DNA from: Tenebrio molitor
Lineage: Eukaryota > Arthropoda > Insecta > Coleoptera > Tenebrionidae
Reading direction: 5' to 3'
DNA: 64,000 nt
NCBI RefSeq assembly: GCF_963966145.1
Contig: NC_091050.1
Span: 7,130,001 to 7,194,000 of the forward strand
The notes under the pieces are model-generated. The model searched no databases. It saw nothing but the letters and a program-made list of their open reading frames with translations, and was not told where the DNA came from. Shown here in pieces: positions 14,716 through 24,600 of the stretch (position 1 is its first letter; every line of letters begins with the position of its first letter). The position numbers were made by a program, and so were the translations under genes.

Positions 14716-15341
14716 CATATTAACAGTTAATGACAGTTAAATTAGGAATTTTTAGTTTAATTCGTCTTTTAGTAAGATAATTATTTTAGACAAAGTAAGT
14801 TATTGCACTGTAAACTCAATCTCATGCGAACTTAATAAACTTTACATTAACTGAAGTTTAAGGTAAGATGGGGAATGTAGCTTTATTGTCTCCTGCATAA
14901 ATAATTTCTCCGCAGTGTATCCACATTTGGCGAACCTACAGATTCCTTTTAAACTTATTTCTTAAAGTATAAATCAATAAATGCAACTGATCAGTTTAAT
15001 AAATACTACTATTGTGTGCAGTAATAATAGTGTTGCGTCACTGTATTTTAATATTAACACTATTAAATTTATTTATTTCCGAAAATGTTCTTTACAAACA
15101 AAGTGTCACGTTTATTTTTGAATATCATATTGTCTAGATCCAACGATGAGTTATAAAAAAATTGTTTTGATTGAATGTATGTCCAATAAACACGGAAAGG
15201 CAAAATTGACTAGAATGATTTCCAAACTACGTACAATTCTACAATAGCTTAAAAATAGAATTCAATACGAATCTCTAAATTAATGAAAGAAAGAAAAATC
15301 TTTCAAACGGTTTCCATGAAAGTAAAAATTTTCTACAAATA

Positions 15342-15346
15342 AATGG
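15342..15346. other. Target-site duplication of BEL copy 1 (left)
   Basis: AATGG directly precedes the 5' LTR and is repeated at 21637-21641 directly after the 3' LTR. A 5-bp duplication is usual for BEL/Pao integration. Confidence 0.85.
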
Positions 15347-15615
15347 TGTACAAAATAATGTAATTTTGAATGTTATTGTTAGAAAGAGGTACTGTAGCAG
15401 GTAGTCCTGCCTACTTTCTTTGTGAGAGGGGTGAAATCACCCACCCTTATTTAAGTCGAGATATAGCGGTAAAAACAGGAGTCTACCACTATCCTTGGTA
15501 CTTAACACTTGTACATCAACATTTTGTCATACAATAAAGTTTTTAAGTAGTTATACAAAGACGACTATATCATTTGAACGGCTAATATCACCACCCAACA
15601 GTGATTAATCGTTCA
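15347..15615 (+). repeat. 5' LTR of BEL copy 1
   Basis: The LTR starts TGTACAAAATAATG and ends GATTAATCGTTCA, giving the TG...CA ends typical of LTRs. An AATAAA at 15533-15538 can serve as the polyadenylation signal. The sequence is the same as the 3' LTR. Copy 2 LTRs differ at two places: CCACCC here is CCACTC there, and AAACAGG here is AAACCAG there. Confidence 0.95.
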
Positions 15616-15621
15616 TAATTT

Positions 15622-15639
15622 TGGTCCTTCGAGCCGGAT
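15622..15639 (+). other. Primer-binding site, matches tRNA-Tyr 3' end
   Basis: Six bases after the LTR, TGGTCCTTCGAGCCGGAT is complementary to the acceptor and T-arm 3' end of insect tRNA-Tyr including CCA (tRNA end ATCCGGCTCGAAGGACCA, recalled rather than searched). This would prime minus-strand DNA synthesis. Confidence 0.8.
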
Positions 15640-15947
15640 GATTAAATCCATATCACACGACGGTCGTCTAGTGTAATAACAAGTGTAATACAACAACAAT
15701 TCAAGAAACAGTTTCGACACCCAGAGGGCAGCAACGATTTCGTCACCTTCAGCAAGGGCAAAAGGGCAGCACGAATAGTCACCGAATTGGGTAGCAGCGA
15801 AGCGATCATCACTCAAGACATCAACAAAGGTTAGTGGCTCTCAATCCTTTCAATTTCCCTTCCAAACTGCATTACTACGTACGACTTTTTCTATTGTTCC
15901 TAATTTCGCAAATTTTCATCTCGACCACGTAAATCAAATCAATCATT

Positions 15948-18900
15948 ATGCCCGAGACATCCTTATTAGATGAATCAATTGCCAAATTAGAGGCTCTAAA
16001 AAGGAAAAGAACCTCATTAAAAGCTAGAATTACGCGTATTCAGAACTTTGTGTCTAATTTTCAATCAAATGATAATGATGTGTCTCCACTAGAAACTAGA
16101 AAAACATTCATCGAACAAATATTCAAAGAATATGACGAGGTACAGACTGAAATTGAATCACTCGATCTTTCATCAGAGGCGATTGAGACACAGACTCAGG
16201 ACCGCGACGAAATTGATTTAAAGTATCTCGATGTATTATCATCAATTCAAACAAAAATTAGACAAACGACGCCTCCACCGCACACTGCGGCCACAGCGAA
16301 TCCTAACGGTAGTTGTTCCAGCGCTAATTCACATTGCTCTAATCGTGATCAATCAATCAAATTGAATCTGCCAACTTTAAATTTAAAATCTTTCACTGGT
16401 TGCTATAAGGAATGGTTGTCATTTCAAAATTCATTTAAATCCATTATTGAAGACGAAAACAACATGCTAAACAACTGTCAACGTTTCCAATATTTGCGAT
16501 CATGTTTATCTGGTGAAGCTTTGCGAGCAGTCGAGTCATTAACGGTGTCACCAGAAAATTATAATGTAGCGTGGGATATCTTAAAGAAACGGTTCTGCAA
16601 CAAACGGCTGATCGTTCACGATCACATAATAGCCATCACAAAGGCACCCCAAGTAATTAAAGCCTCGCATTCGTCACTTAGGTGTTTTTTAGATACGTTG
16701 AATTCAAATGTTGCCGCGTTAAGACAGCTAGAAGTACCAATTGATACTTGGCACGCTCTTCTAGTCGTAATAATTGTGGACAAATTAGACGACAATCTTG
16801 CAAGAGAATGGCAGGCTACATTAACCGACGAGGTTCCAACTTACGGTCAAACGATCGAATTTTTAGAAAAGAAATGTCAGTTGTTGGAATCCTTAAATCT
16901 ATTGCACCCCAAATCGAACGTCAATCCGAATCACAATAATGCAAAAAACAATATGTCACAAAAACGAAGCACTACATCTTATGTTGCCACAAACAAACTA
17001 CATTGTACATTTTGTAAAAATGACGATCATACAATCTTTCAGTGCAATGAATTTACAAAATTAAATGTAGAGGAAAGAAACGCTCAAGCTCGAAACCTGA
17101 AGTTATGTCTTAATTGTCTAAGAACCAATCATTTTGTTAACAACTGTCAGTCCAAATTCAAATGCCGTAAATGCAATCAAAGCCACAATACGCTGCTTCA
17201 CAAAGAAAGACAAATCACGCAAACCAATGAAACACCAGCACAGGTAGAAAGTTTAAACGCTCATTCTATGAGGTCCCAATCATCAATTATTTTGTTATCA
17301 ACCGCGATCGTTCTCATAGAAGATCGTAATAATAAGTCACATAAATGTAGAGCTCTCCTGGATGCAGGGTCCATGAACAGTTATATTACGTCATCATTTT
17401 CCAAAAAATTACGTCTACAGCAGAAAGCCGTAAATATAACCGTTGGCGGAATTGGTCAAATTTCGACGAACATCAAACAGGCCGTCCAGGTAAACATCAA
17501 GTCTCAGTACAATAAGTTTTCGGCGAACTTAAGTTGTTTTGTTCTGGAAAAAATAACCGAAAATCTTCCCCTGGTGACCATAAACATGTCTGCAATAAAT
17601 ATTCCAAAGGAATTACAGCTAGCCGATCCGAAATTCTTAGAAACTGCACCAGTAGACTTACTTATCGGGGCTGATTTGTTTTGGAACCTTTTATGTCAAG
17701 ACCGCAAGGAAATAACACTGAAGAACCATAACAAACTAATGCTGCAAAATACCCATTTAGGTTTCATTGCGGGTGGGTCACTAAATATGAACAATAACAA
17801 TAGCTCAAGCACCTGCTCGCTTTCTCTAACGTCGGTAACCGACATTTTAGAGAACCAGGTGCAGAAATTCTTCGAACTAGAACAATGCAGCAACCCTTCC
17901 GAACAAAAATGCTTTTCAAATGAAGAGATTATGTGCGAGCAACATTTTATTCAAAATACGTGCAGACAAACAAACGGAAAGTTTCTTGTTAAACTGCCAT
18001 TAAAAAATGATCCTCCAATTCTCAAGTCAAACCGCGATAGTGCTGTAAAGTTTTTTAACAATCTGGAACGAAACCTAAACAAAAGGCCTACACTAAAATC
18101 AGATTATGTGCAATTCATGCGGGATTACATCTCTTTGGGTCACATGGAGGAAGTTCCGGGTTGCGAATTAAATAAACCGAACTGTACATATTTGCCCCAT
18201 CACGCGGTACTCAAGGATTCTACATCGACCAAGTTAAGAGTTGTTTTTAACGCGTCATTTCGCTCAGCTGATGCATTAAGTCTAAATGACAATCTTATGG
18301 CAGGACCTACAATCCAGCCAGAGCTTTTTGCAATTTTGTTGAGATTCAGAACTTTTAAATACGTCGTAAACGGGGACATAGCTAAAATGTACCGTATGAT
18401 AGAAATACATCCCGATCACAGTGACTATCAACGAATTGTTTGGCGCGAGAACACCGAAGATCCGCTAAAAACGTATAGATTAACCACTCTAACCTACGGT
18501 ACAAAACCGGCCAGTTTTCTAGCAACAAGATGTCTTAAAGAACTAGCTCTTCAAAACGTAAATCAGTACCCGGAAGCCGCTAAAGCAATTCAACAGGATT
18601 TTTACGTAGACGATCTTCTGACGGGAGGAGACTCACTTGAAAACCTAATCACTTTACGAGATCAAATAATTCAAATTTTAGCTCATGGTGGTTTCTTATT
18701 ACGTAAATGGGCCGCCAATCATCCTGCATTAATTCCAGATAGTCACGAGCCTAATCTCAACGTCAGTTTCGATAAGGATGCTTACACTAAAACGTTAGGG
18801 CTTTTTTGGAATCCTAATCACGATTCGTTACGCTATCAGGTAAAACAGCGCGACATTCCGAAAAGACTAACAAAACGCGAAATCCTGTCTAAAACTGCCC

Positions 18901-21176
18901 AGGTATTCGATCCATTGGGTCTTGTGGCGCCAGTAGTAGTAAAAGCAAAAATAATCCTTCAACGGTGCTGGAGTTTGAAAATTGGATGGGACGATCTATT
19001 ACCTGAAACTATTTATTGTGCATGGGTTAAGATCTTGCAAGAACTCGCTCACTTAAACGAAATCGAAATTCCCAGAAACATAATAAAATCAAGCCCCGTA
19101 CAGGTGCAACTACATGGTTTTGGTGACGCATCACAAATCGCATATGGCGCTGCTGTCTATCTAAGAACAACTGATCATAGTGGCAATCATCAAGTTCACT
19201 TAATTTGCGCTAAATCTCGTGTGGCTCCTCTTCGCGCTGTTACGTTACCACGCTTGGAGCTGTGTGCCGCCTTAACGTTGTCGCAATTATTTAATACAGT
19301 TTTACGAACGATAAATGTCAAAATTGATCAGCAATTTCTCTGGACAGATTCCACAGTCGTTCTGGCATGGATAAACGCTACATCTTCAAACTTACAAACA
19401 TTTGTAGGAAATCGAGTTTCCGAAATTCAAACGCTAACGGATGCGAAAGATTGGTATCATGTCAAAAGCGAAAGTAACCCTGCGGATGTACTAAGCCGAG
19501 GTGCTTTACCTGGTCAACTCAAAACTAATAAACTGTGGTGGAACGGTCCTGATTGGCTGTCAGAAAACAACGACACTTGGCCCGTATCTAACGTAAATCT
19601 TTCGGATATTGAAATTCCAGAACGGCGAACTGTCACTCTGACCAATATTCATTCTCGCGAAAGACAACTACCGCTTCTTACAAAATTTTCAAATTACAAA
19701 AAAACTGAACGCGTAATGTCATGGGTATTACGGTTCATCAACAATTGTAGGAAGCCAAACCAAAGGCAAATCTCTAGTTCTTTAACATGTGAAGAATTAA
19801 AAGATTCCATGAAGGCCATCATGCGTTTAATTCAAGAAGTTGCATTCAACGATGAATTAGCTTGCCTTAAACAAAACAAACCGATTAACAAGAAATCACG
19901 TTTACTGTGCTTAAATATTTTTCTCGACAAGAATGATAATTTAATTCGCGCGGGAGGTAGGTTGCAAAACTCATCCTTAACTTACGATGTCAAACATCCC
20001 ATCGTGCTACCAAACGATCACCATTTGATTAAGGCATTAGTCAAACACGTGCACATTGAGCAACTGCACGCTGGTGTTCAGGGAACTTTAGCCGCGTTAC
20101 GTCAAAATTTTTGGATAATTTCTCCACGCAGTGTGGTACGCAAGATTTTGCACCAGTGTTTGCAATGTTTTAAAGTCAAACCAAGCGTTATGTATCCTAT
20201 TATGGGTAATTTGCCCAAATCCCGTGTCGAACCAACCAGACCATTTTCAATCAGTGGCGTAGATTATGCCGGGCCTATTTACATCAAGGAATGTCGTGGT
20301 CGCAGTAAGCGTACTGTGAAGGCATATATTTGCGTCTTTGTCTGTTTTTCAACTAAAGCCGTTCATTTAGAACTAGTTGGTGACTTAACGACTCAAACCT
20401 TTTTGAATGCGCTAAAACGCTTCATATCAAGACGTGGTCATGTGTACCATCTTTATTCGGACAATGCTACAAATTTCGTTGGCGCCAATAGAGAATTACT
20501 GGAACTAAGAACATTTCTAAAGTCAGCTTCATTTAGTCAAATTACAGAAAATCTGGCTAATAAGGGTATCTCGTGGCATTTCATTCCCCCCAGATCCCCG
20601 CACATGGGCGGTATTTGGGAAATAAACGTAAAATCCATTAAAGGTCATTTAAAGAGAACAATTGGAGAAGTCGTGCTTTCCTACGAAGAATTGTATACCC
20701 TGTTAACAAGAATTGAAGCAGTCCTAAACTCCAGACCTTTGTGTCCCTTGAGTAACGATCCTAATGACCTTAATCCCATAACCCCTGGTCACTTCCTCAT
20801 CGGAGAGCCATTAACTTCTATAAGCGAAAGAGATCTTACGACGACGAGGATCAACCGATTGACGCAATGGCAAAGAGTGGAACAGATGAGGCAGCACTTT
20901 TGGCACCGCTGGCAAAGGGAGTACCTTGTTCAAAACATCAATCGTTCCAAGCAGCTCCGTGGTTCCGGTTCCAGACCGTCCACCCCCGCCTTGGAAGTTG
21001 GTTCCATGGTGATTCTAGTTGAGGACAACACGCCGCCACTACAATGGAAATTGGGACGCATCGTAGAACTTCATCCCGGAAGTGACGGTGTTGTGCGCGT
21101 AGTGTCCGTAAAGACTGTCAAAGGCATCTTCAAAAGAGCCACGCGAAAGGTGTGCGTTCTGCCAGCGAATGAATAG
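15948..21176 (+). CDS. BEL/Pao Gag-Pol polyprotein (copy 1)
   Basis: This 1742-aa polyprotein is the whole coding content of the retrotransposon. Visible order: a charged, probably coiled-coil N-terminus (about 1-60); a DUF1759-like Gag core (about 135-290); two CCHC-type knuckles (CLNC...NNC near 386, then CRKC); a retropepsin with LLDAGS near 468, where alanine replaces the usual S/T of DSG/DTG; reverse transcriptase with YVDD near 885; RNase H with GFGDAS, LPRLEL and LWTDS (about 1058-1140); integrase with an HHCC zinc region near 1358 and catalytic D in GVDYAG, D in YSDN and E in WEINVKS (about 1436, 1504, 1557); and a C-terminal DUF5641-like domain from about 1640. No frameshift separates gag from pol. 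The ATG at 15948 lies about 310 nt after the primer site. Against copy 2 I see seven residue changes, at about 202, 873, 968, 1006, 1113, 1206 and 1725. None is in a catalytic motif. Confidence 0.95.
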   Translation: MPETSLLDESIAKLEALKRKRTSLKARITRIQNFVSNFQSNDNDVSPLETRKTFIEQIFKEYDEVQTEIESLDLSSEAIETQTQDRDEIDLKYLDVLSSIQTKIRQTTPPPHTAATANPNGSCSSANSHCSNRDQSIKLNLPTLNLKSFTGCYKEWLSFQNSFKSIIEDENNMLNNCQRFQYLRSCLSGEALRAVESLTVSPENYNVAWDILKKRFCNKRLIVHDHIIAITKAPQVIKASHSSLRCFLDTLNSNVAALRQLEVPIDTWHALLVVIIVDKLDDNLAREWQATLTDEVPTYGQTIEFLEKKCQLLESLNLLHPKSNVNPNHNNAKNNMSQKRSTTSYVATNKLHCTFCKNDDHTIFQCNEFTKLNVEERNAQARNLKLCLNCLRTNHFVNNCQSKFKCRKCNQSHNTLLHKERQITQTNETPAQVESLNAHSMRSQSSIILLSTAIVLIEDRNNKSHKCRALLDAGSMNSYITSSFSKKLRLQQKAVNITVGGIGQISTNIKQAVQVNIKSQYNKFSANLSCFVLEKITENLPLVTINMSAINIPKELQLADPKFLETAPVDLLIGADLFWNLLCQDRKEITLKNHNKLMLQNTHLGFIAGGSLNMNNNNSSSTCSLSLTSVTDILENQVQKFFELEQCSNPSEQKCFSNEEIMCEQHFIQNTCRQTNGKFLVKLPLKNDPPILKSNRDSAVKFFNNLERNLNKRPTLKSDYVQFMRDYISLGHMEEVPGCELNKPNCTYLPHHAVLKDSTSTKLRVVFNASFRSADALSLNDNLMAGPTIQPELFAILLRFRTFKYVVNGDIAKMYRMIEIHPDHSDYQRIVWRENTEDPLKTYRLTTLTYGTKPASFLATRCLKELALQNVNQYPEAAKAIQQDFYVDDLLTGGDSLENLITLRDQIIQILAHGGFLLRKWAANHPALIPDSHEPNLNVSFDKDAYTKTLGLFWNPNHDSLRYQVKQRDIPKRLTKREILSKTAQVFDPLGLVAPVVVKAKIILQRCWSLKIGWDDLLPETIYCAWVKILQELAHLNEIEIPRNIIKSSPVQVQLHGFGDASQIAYGAAVYLRTTDHSGNHQVHLICAKSRVAPLRAVTLPRLELCAALTLSQLFNTVLRTINVKIDQQFLWTDSTVVLAWINATSSNLQTFVGNRVSEIQTLTDAKDWYHVKSESNPADVLSRGALPGQLKTNKLWWNGPDWLSENNDTWPVSNVNLSDIEIPERRTVTLTNIHSRERQLPLLTKFSNYKKTERVMSWVLRFINNCRKPNQRQISSSLTCEELKDSMKAIMRLIQEVAFNDELACLKQNKPINKKSRLLCLNIFLDKNDNLIRAGGRLQNSSLTYDVKHPIVLPNDHHLIKALVKHVHIEQLHAGVQGTLAALRQNFWIISPRSVVRKILHQCLQCFKVKPSVMYPIMGNLPKSRVEPTRPFSISGVDYAGPIYIKECRGRSKRTVKAYICVFVCFSTKAVHLELVGDLTTQTFLNALKRFISRRGHVYHLYSDNATNFVGANRELLELRTFLKSASFSQITENLANKGISWHFIPPRSPHMGGIWEINVKSIKGHLKRTIGEVVLSYEELYTLLTRIEAVLNSRPLCPLSNDPNDLNPITPGHFLIGEPLTSISERDLTTTRINRLTQWQRVEQMRQHFWHRWQREYLVQNINRSKQLRGSGSRPSTPALEVGSMVILVEDNTPPLQWKLGRIVELHPGSDGVVRVVSVKTVKGIFKRATRKVCVLPANE

Positions 21177-21352
21177 ACTATGTTTGTATCGTGTAAATAT
21201 TTGTTATAATTATGCATTAACCCTTTTTTTACAATTAACTTCAATGTTTGTATTTTTTAATGTTTTTTGTCATGTTTATTATGTAACAATCCTTTTTCTA
21301 ATAACCATGTTCGATCTTTGCTAATTCCAATATTTTTGAAGTCCGTGCCTTC

Positions 21353-21360
21353 AAGGGGGG
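21353..21360 (+). other. Polypurine tract of BEL copy 1
   Basis: AAGGGGGG lies seven bases before the 3' LTR and would prime plus-strand DNA synthesis. The same run is present in copy 2. Confidence 0.7.
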
Positions 21361-21367
21361 CGGTATA

Positions 21368-21636
21368 TGTACAAAATAATGTAATTTTGAATGTTATTGT
21401 TAGAAAGAGGTACTGTAGCAGGTAGTCCTGCCTACTTTCTTTGTGAGAGGGGTGAAATCACCCACCCTTATTTAAGTCGAGATATAGCGGTAAAAACAGG
21501 AGTCTACCACTATCCTTGGTACTTAACACTTGTACATCAACATTTTGTCATACAATAAAGTTTTTAAGTAGTTATACAAAGACGACTATATCATTTGAAC
21601 GGCTAATATCACCACCCAACAGTGATTAATCGTTCA
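21368..21636 (+). repeat. 3' LTR of BEL copy 1
   Basis: It is 269 bp, reads the same as the 5' LTR of this copy, and is followed by the target duplication AATGG. Confidence 0.95.
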
Positions 21637-21641
21637 AATGG

Positions 21642-24600
21642 TAATAGCAAGTGTTTGGAGAACGGGAATTTTATTACGATCTTAGAAACGTATTGGGATT
21701 TCTCTAAAATTCAAGTTTCAAACGGAGGCAAAGTGTAGTTAGGAAATTGTCTATCTATATAACATGAGATCATCGTATAGACGAAGAAGGGGAGTGGGAT
21801 AATCAAAACCCTCTGAAGAGGTTGTAAAGGAATCCTTGGGCGAAAATGAGCAAAGGACTTAGTAATTAATTAGTGCTGACAAGTAATTTGACAAAAATCT
21901 TAGAAGAATCAGAATAGCAAACAGATCTGCCTGAAACAGTTGATTGATTAAATTCGCTAATAAACAAATTTAATTTATGTAAATTACTTAAATTGTTAAA
22001 TATACACCAGGATAAATCCTAAAAAAATAAATGAATTCAAATTTGAAATCAGTACAAACTTTATTCACCTTTAATTTTGGTCAATATTAATGGAGAAATG
22101 TAAACGTTTTGTAAGCTCAAAAATAAAATAAAAAAACGAATCGACAATATAAAATGTACTGCGTTACATGTGTTATTTTTTCCACGTTCAGCAAAAAGGC
22201 TGAACATTTTATTAAAAGAGTATATCATGTTACTAGGAGCAAATATGAAGCTTTATGTGGTGAGGCTGATAAATTGCGACAAAAGTAACGATATTATAAA
22301 ACAACGATGTATGTAGTCTGTTGTGTCACTTTTGAACTAAAAACAACATAATTGTGACAAATAGGTATATCGAGTGTTTCATTGAAAAGTTCATCAAGTA
22401 GCCTTGGAATTTTTTACAACATTGTGAAGTATGTCTTAGAAAACCAATGACAAATGTCATGTTAGGACCACGTTGAGAAGTGACATTTTTGACTAAAAAA
22501 AAAAAACAGAAAAATTAATTTGCTAACTTAATTGTCGGATAGATGTTTTTAATGCATTAATTAAATTGAAATTAAATTTAATTAAAGTTCAATTCTACAG
22601 AAAACGAAATTCAACTCAAAAAAGACCTTACACTCGCAAAACACAAGTGACATGTGTCAAAGAAGACATCATCCCTTTTTCGCTCTTTTTTCATCAAAAA
22701 ATCATAGCCAACAAGACGAACTTACATGACGAAATAATATGAAAAAGTAGTGGCAATAAAACAAAACTTAAAAATAAAAGATTAAGACAAGTGTACCTAG
22801 TGTTTATAAGATAACTAACGTAAACTAGCAGAGTCGCAGCAGCAGATATTACAAAAAAATATAAAGTCATTTAAAACATCTCATTTTCGCTTACTGTAAT
22901 CATTAATTAGTTGTAATAATTAGTATTATTTGTGATAGTGATAACAATTTTAATTTGAAAATCAAAGAGAAGTGTGGTTTACTTTTTTATTGTTTTATTA
23001 TTCTCACAACCACTCCAACAGGTACAACGTACTCACGGTTCCCGCGTCCTATCTTATCAGCGAAAATATATGTAAATATTATTTATTTATGAAAAAAATA
23101 ATATATCGCTTTGGCGGTCGTGTTTGACACATTGAACCGGAATTATTTATTATTATTAAAGCGACAAGCTCTCACTATTGAACGCCAATCTGCTCATCTA
23201 TTTTCGATAACGTTAAACACACTTATTAATTAAAAACTTCCCTCGTGTTTAATCTTGTCGAAGGATGTTTAAATTGGACAAGGATTACACACAGAACAGT
23301 TCCTTCGTAAACAACCCATGACCTGCCTTCAACTGTCTCAGATTTCTGCTATAATTGAAGCTGTAACAGATTTTGTAAACATCGCACAGATAAAACTGGT
23401 ATACTTTTTGATAGTTCCCTATTTAATATGTACAGTTATTGACTTTGTCATTTCATCGAAACCAGTATTTACCAATTATTCTCACCGAAATCCCACCAAA
23501 ATAAAAAAGATAAATCTACGCGCACACAATACAAAACAATTTACAAATCAATAGTAGCAGATCCATAATTATTTCTAATTTGCCTACAGCAACAGTGCAG
23601 ATAATGCGCTACACGGAACTCGGTGTTAAAATGCCAAACATTCACATCATAACTAGCACGTTAATTACCGAATGTACAGCAGACTGATTTGTGAATGTTA
23701 ATTTTATACCATCATGCACCAAGTTCACCTGCGGCACACCCCCGCCCCCATTCATCCGACATATGGGTATCATTATTTCACAATCTCACTAATTGATACT
23801 ATTACTCATTTGGAGCGAATTCAAAATTCAGATTGGAAAGAACTGTGGTTATTATCCCCAGCCGCAGGAGGTGACGTCGCTCGACCATTTTGTCTGCGAA
23901 GAAAAAATTGTGTCTGTAAACAGACTAATCATCTGTTGGAAATTTTGTATATTTACACACATTTCACTTAGTGTACGTTCATCCAAAATAAATTCAATGA
24001 TAAGTCGCTTAATCGTTTCTGTTTCACTGCTTTTGATGGTGTAACAAACAACAAATATTAAACTTGAGAGAAGGTTCAATTCGTGTTCAACTGATAAGAT
24101 TTGTTCTATATTTTAATCGAAGATTATGAGGGAGCACCACAACCTGACCCAGCCTAGCCTAGCTTTGATCTATCCCCTCGGAGGCTCCAAAGCTGGAACT
24201 TCATCGACGGACGCGACCTAAAATTTGCATTTATTATCAATAACGAGTTCCAGAGTTGAGAAAACGTAAAAGTTTGATGATTGGAAGTTGAGGGCGTCCT
24301 CTTCGCGGTAATTATTTGGTTTTGCGCCTCTTAAACAGGAAGAGGTGGAAATAATTTTGTAGGTAGAAAGTATCCCACCATATTTATGTAGATTAATGTA
24401 AATCCAAGTCAAAATTCAAAACACGCTCGAAGATAAGAGTCGGTTAAGTTCATTTGGCTCGGCTTCAACTCCATTACACTGTTTTTTTTATTATTCTGTT
24501 GCCCTACTTGAGAAATTCTAAACTGTTTTTAAATATGAATAGACTTATGAAAACATAAATAAGGTTGGAAATTTAACATCGTAAAGAGAAACATTCGCAC

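Larger units (their letters stand above)
15347..21636 (+). mobile_element. BEL/Pao LTR retrotransposon, complete copy 1
   Basis: This is a full element of 6290 bp with 269-bp LTRs (15347-15615 and 21368-21636) that I could not distinguish by eye, a primer-binding site, one uninterrupted 1742-codon gag-pol ORF, a purine tract before the 3' LTR and a 5-bp target duplication (AATGG). There is no envelope gene. The single fused ORF, the DUF1759-type gag, the A17-type protease/RT block and the C-terminal DUF5641-type domain place it in BEL/Pao. Intact coding and identical LTRs indicate a very recent insertion that may still be active. A second, nearly identical copy lies in reverse orientation at 47309-53599. 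Confidence 0.95.

Noticed and set aside
15613..15816. Antisense ORF of 67 aa over the BEL leader (also at 53130-53333)
   Set aside because: It lies over the primer site and untranslated leader and is conserved only because the elements are copies.
16748..16939. Alternative-frame ORFs inside BEL gag-pol (also 17696-17893 and their copy-2 counterparts)
   Set aside because: Shadows of the long polyprotein frame.
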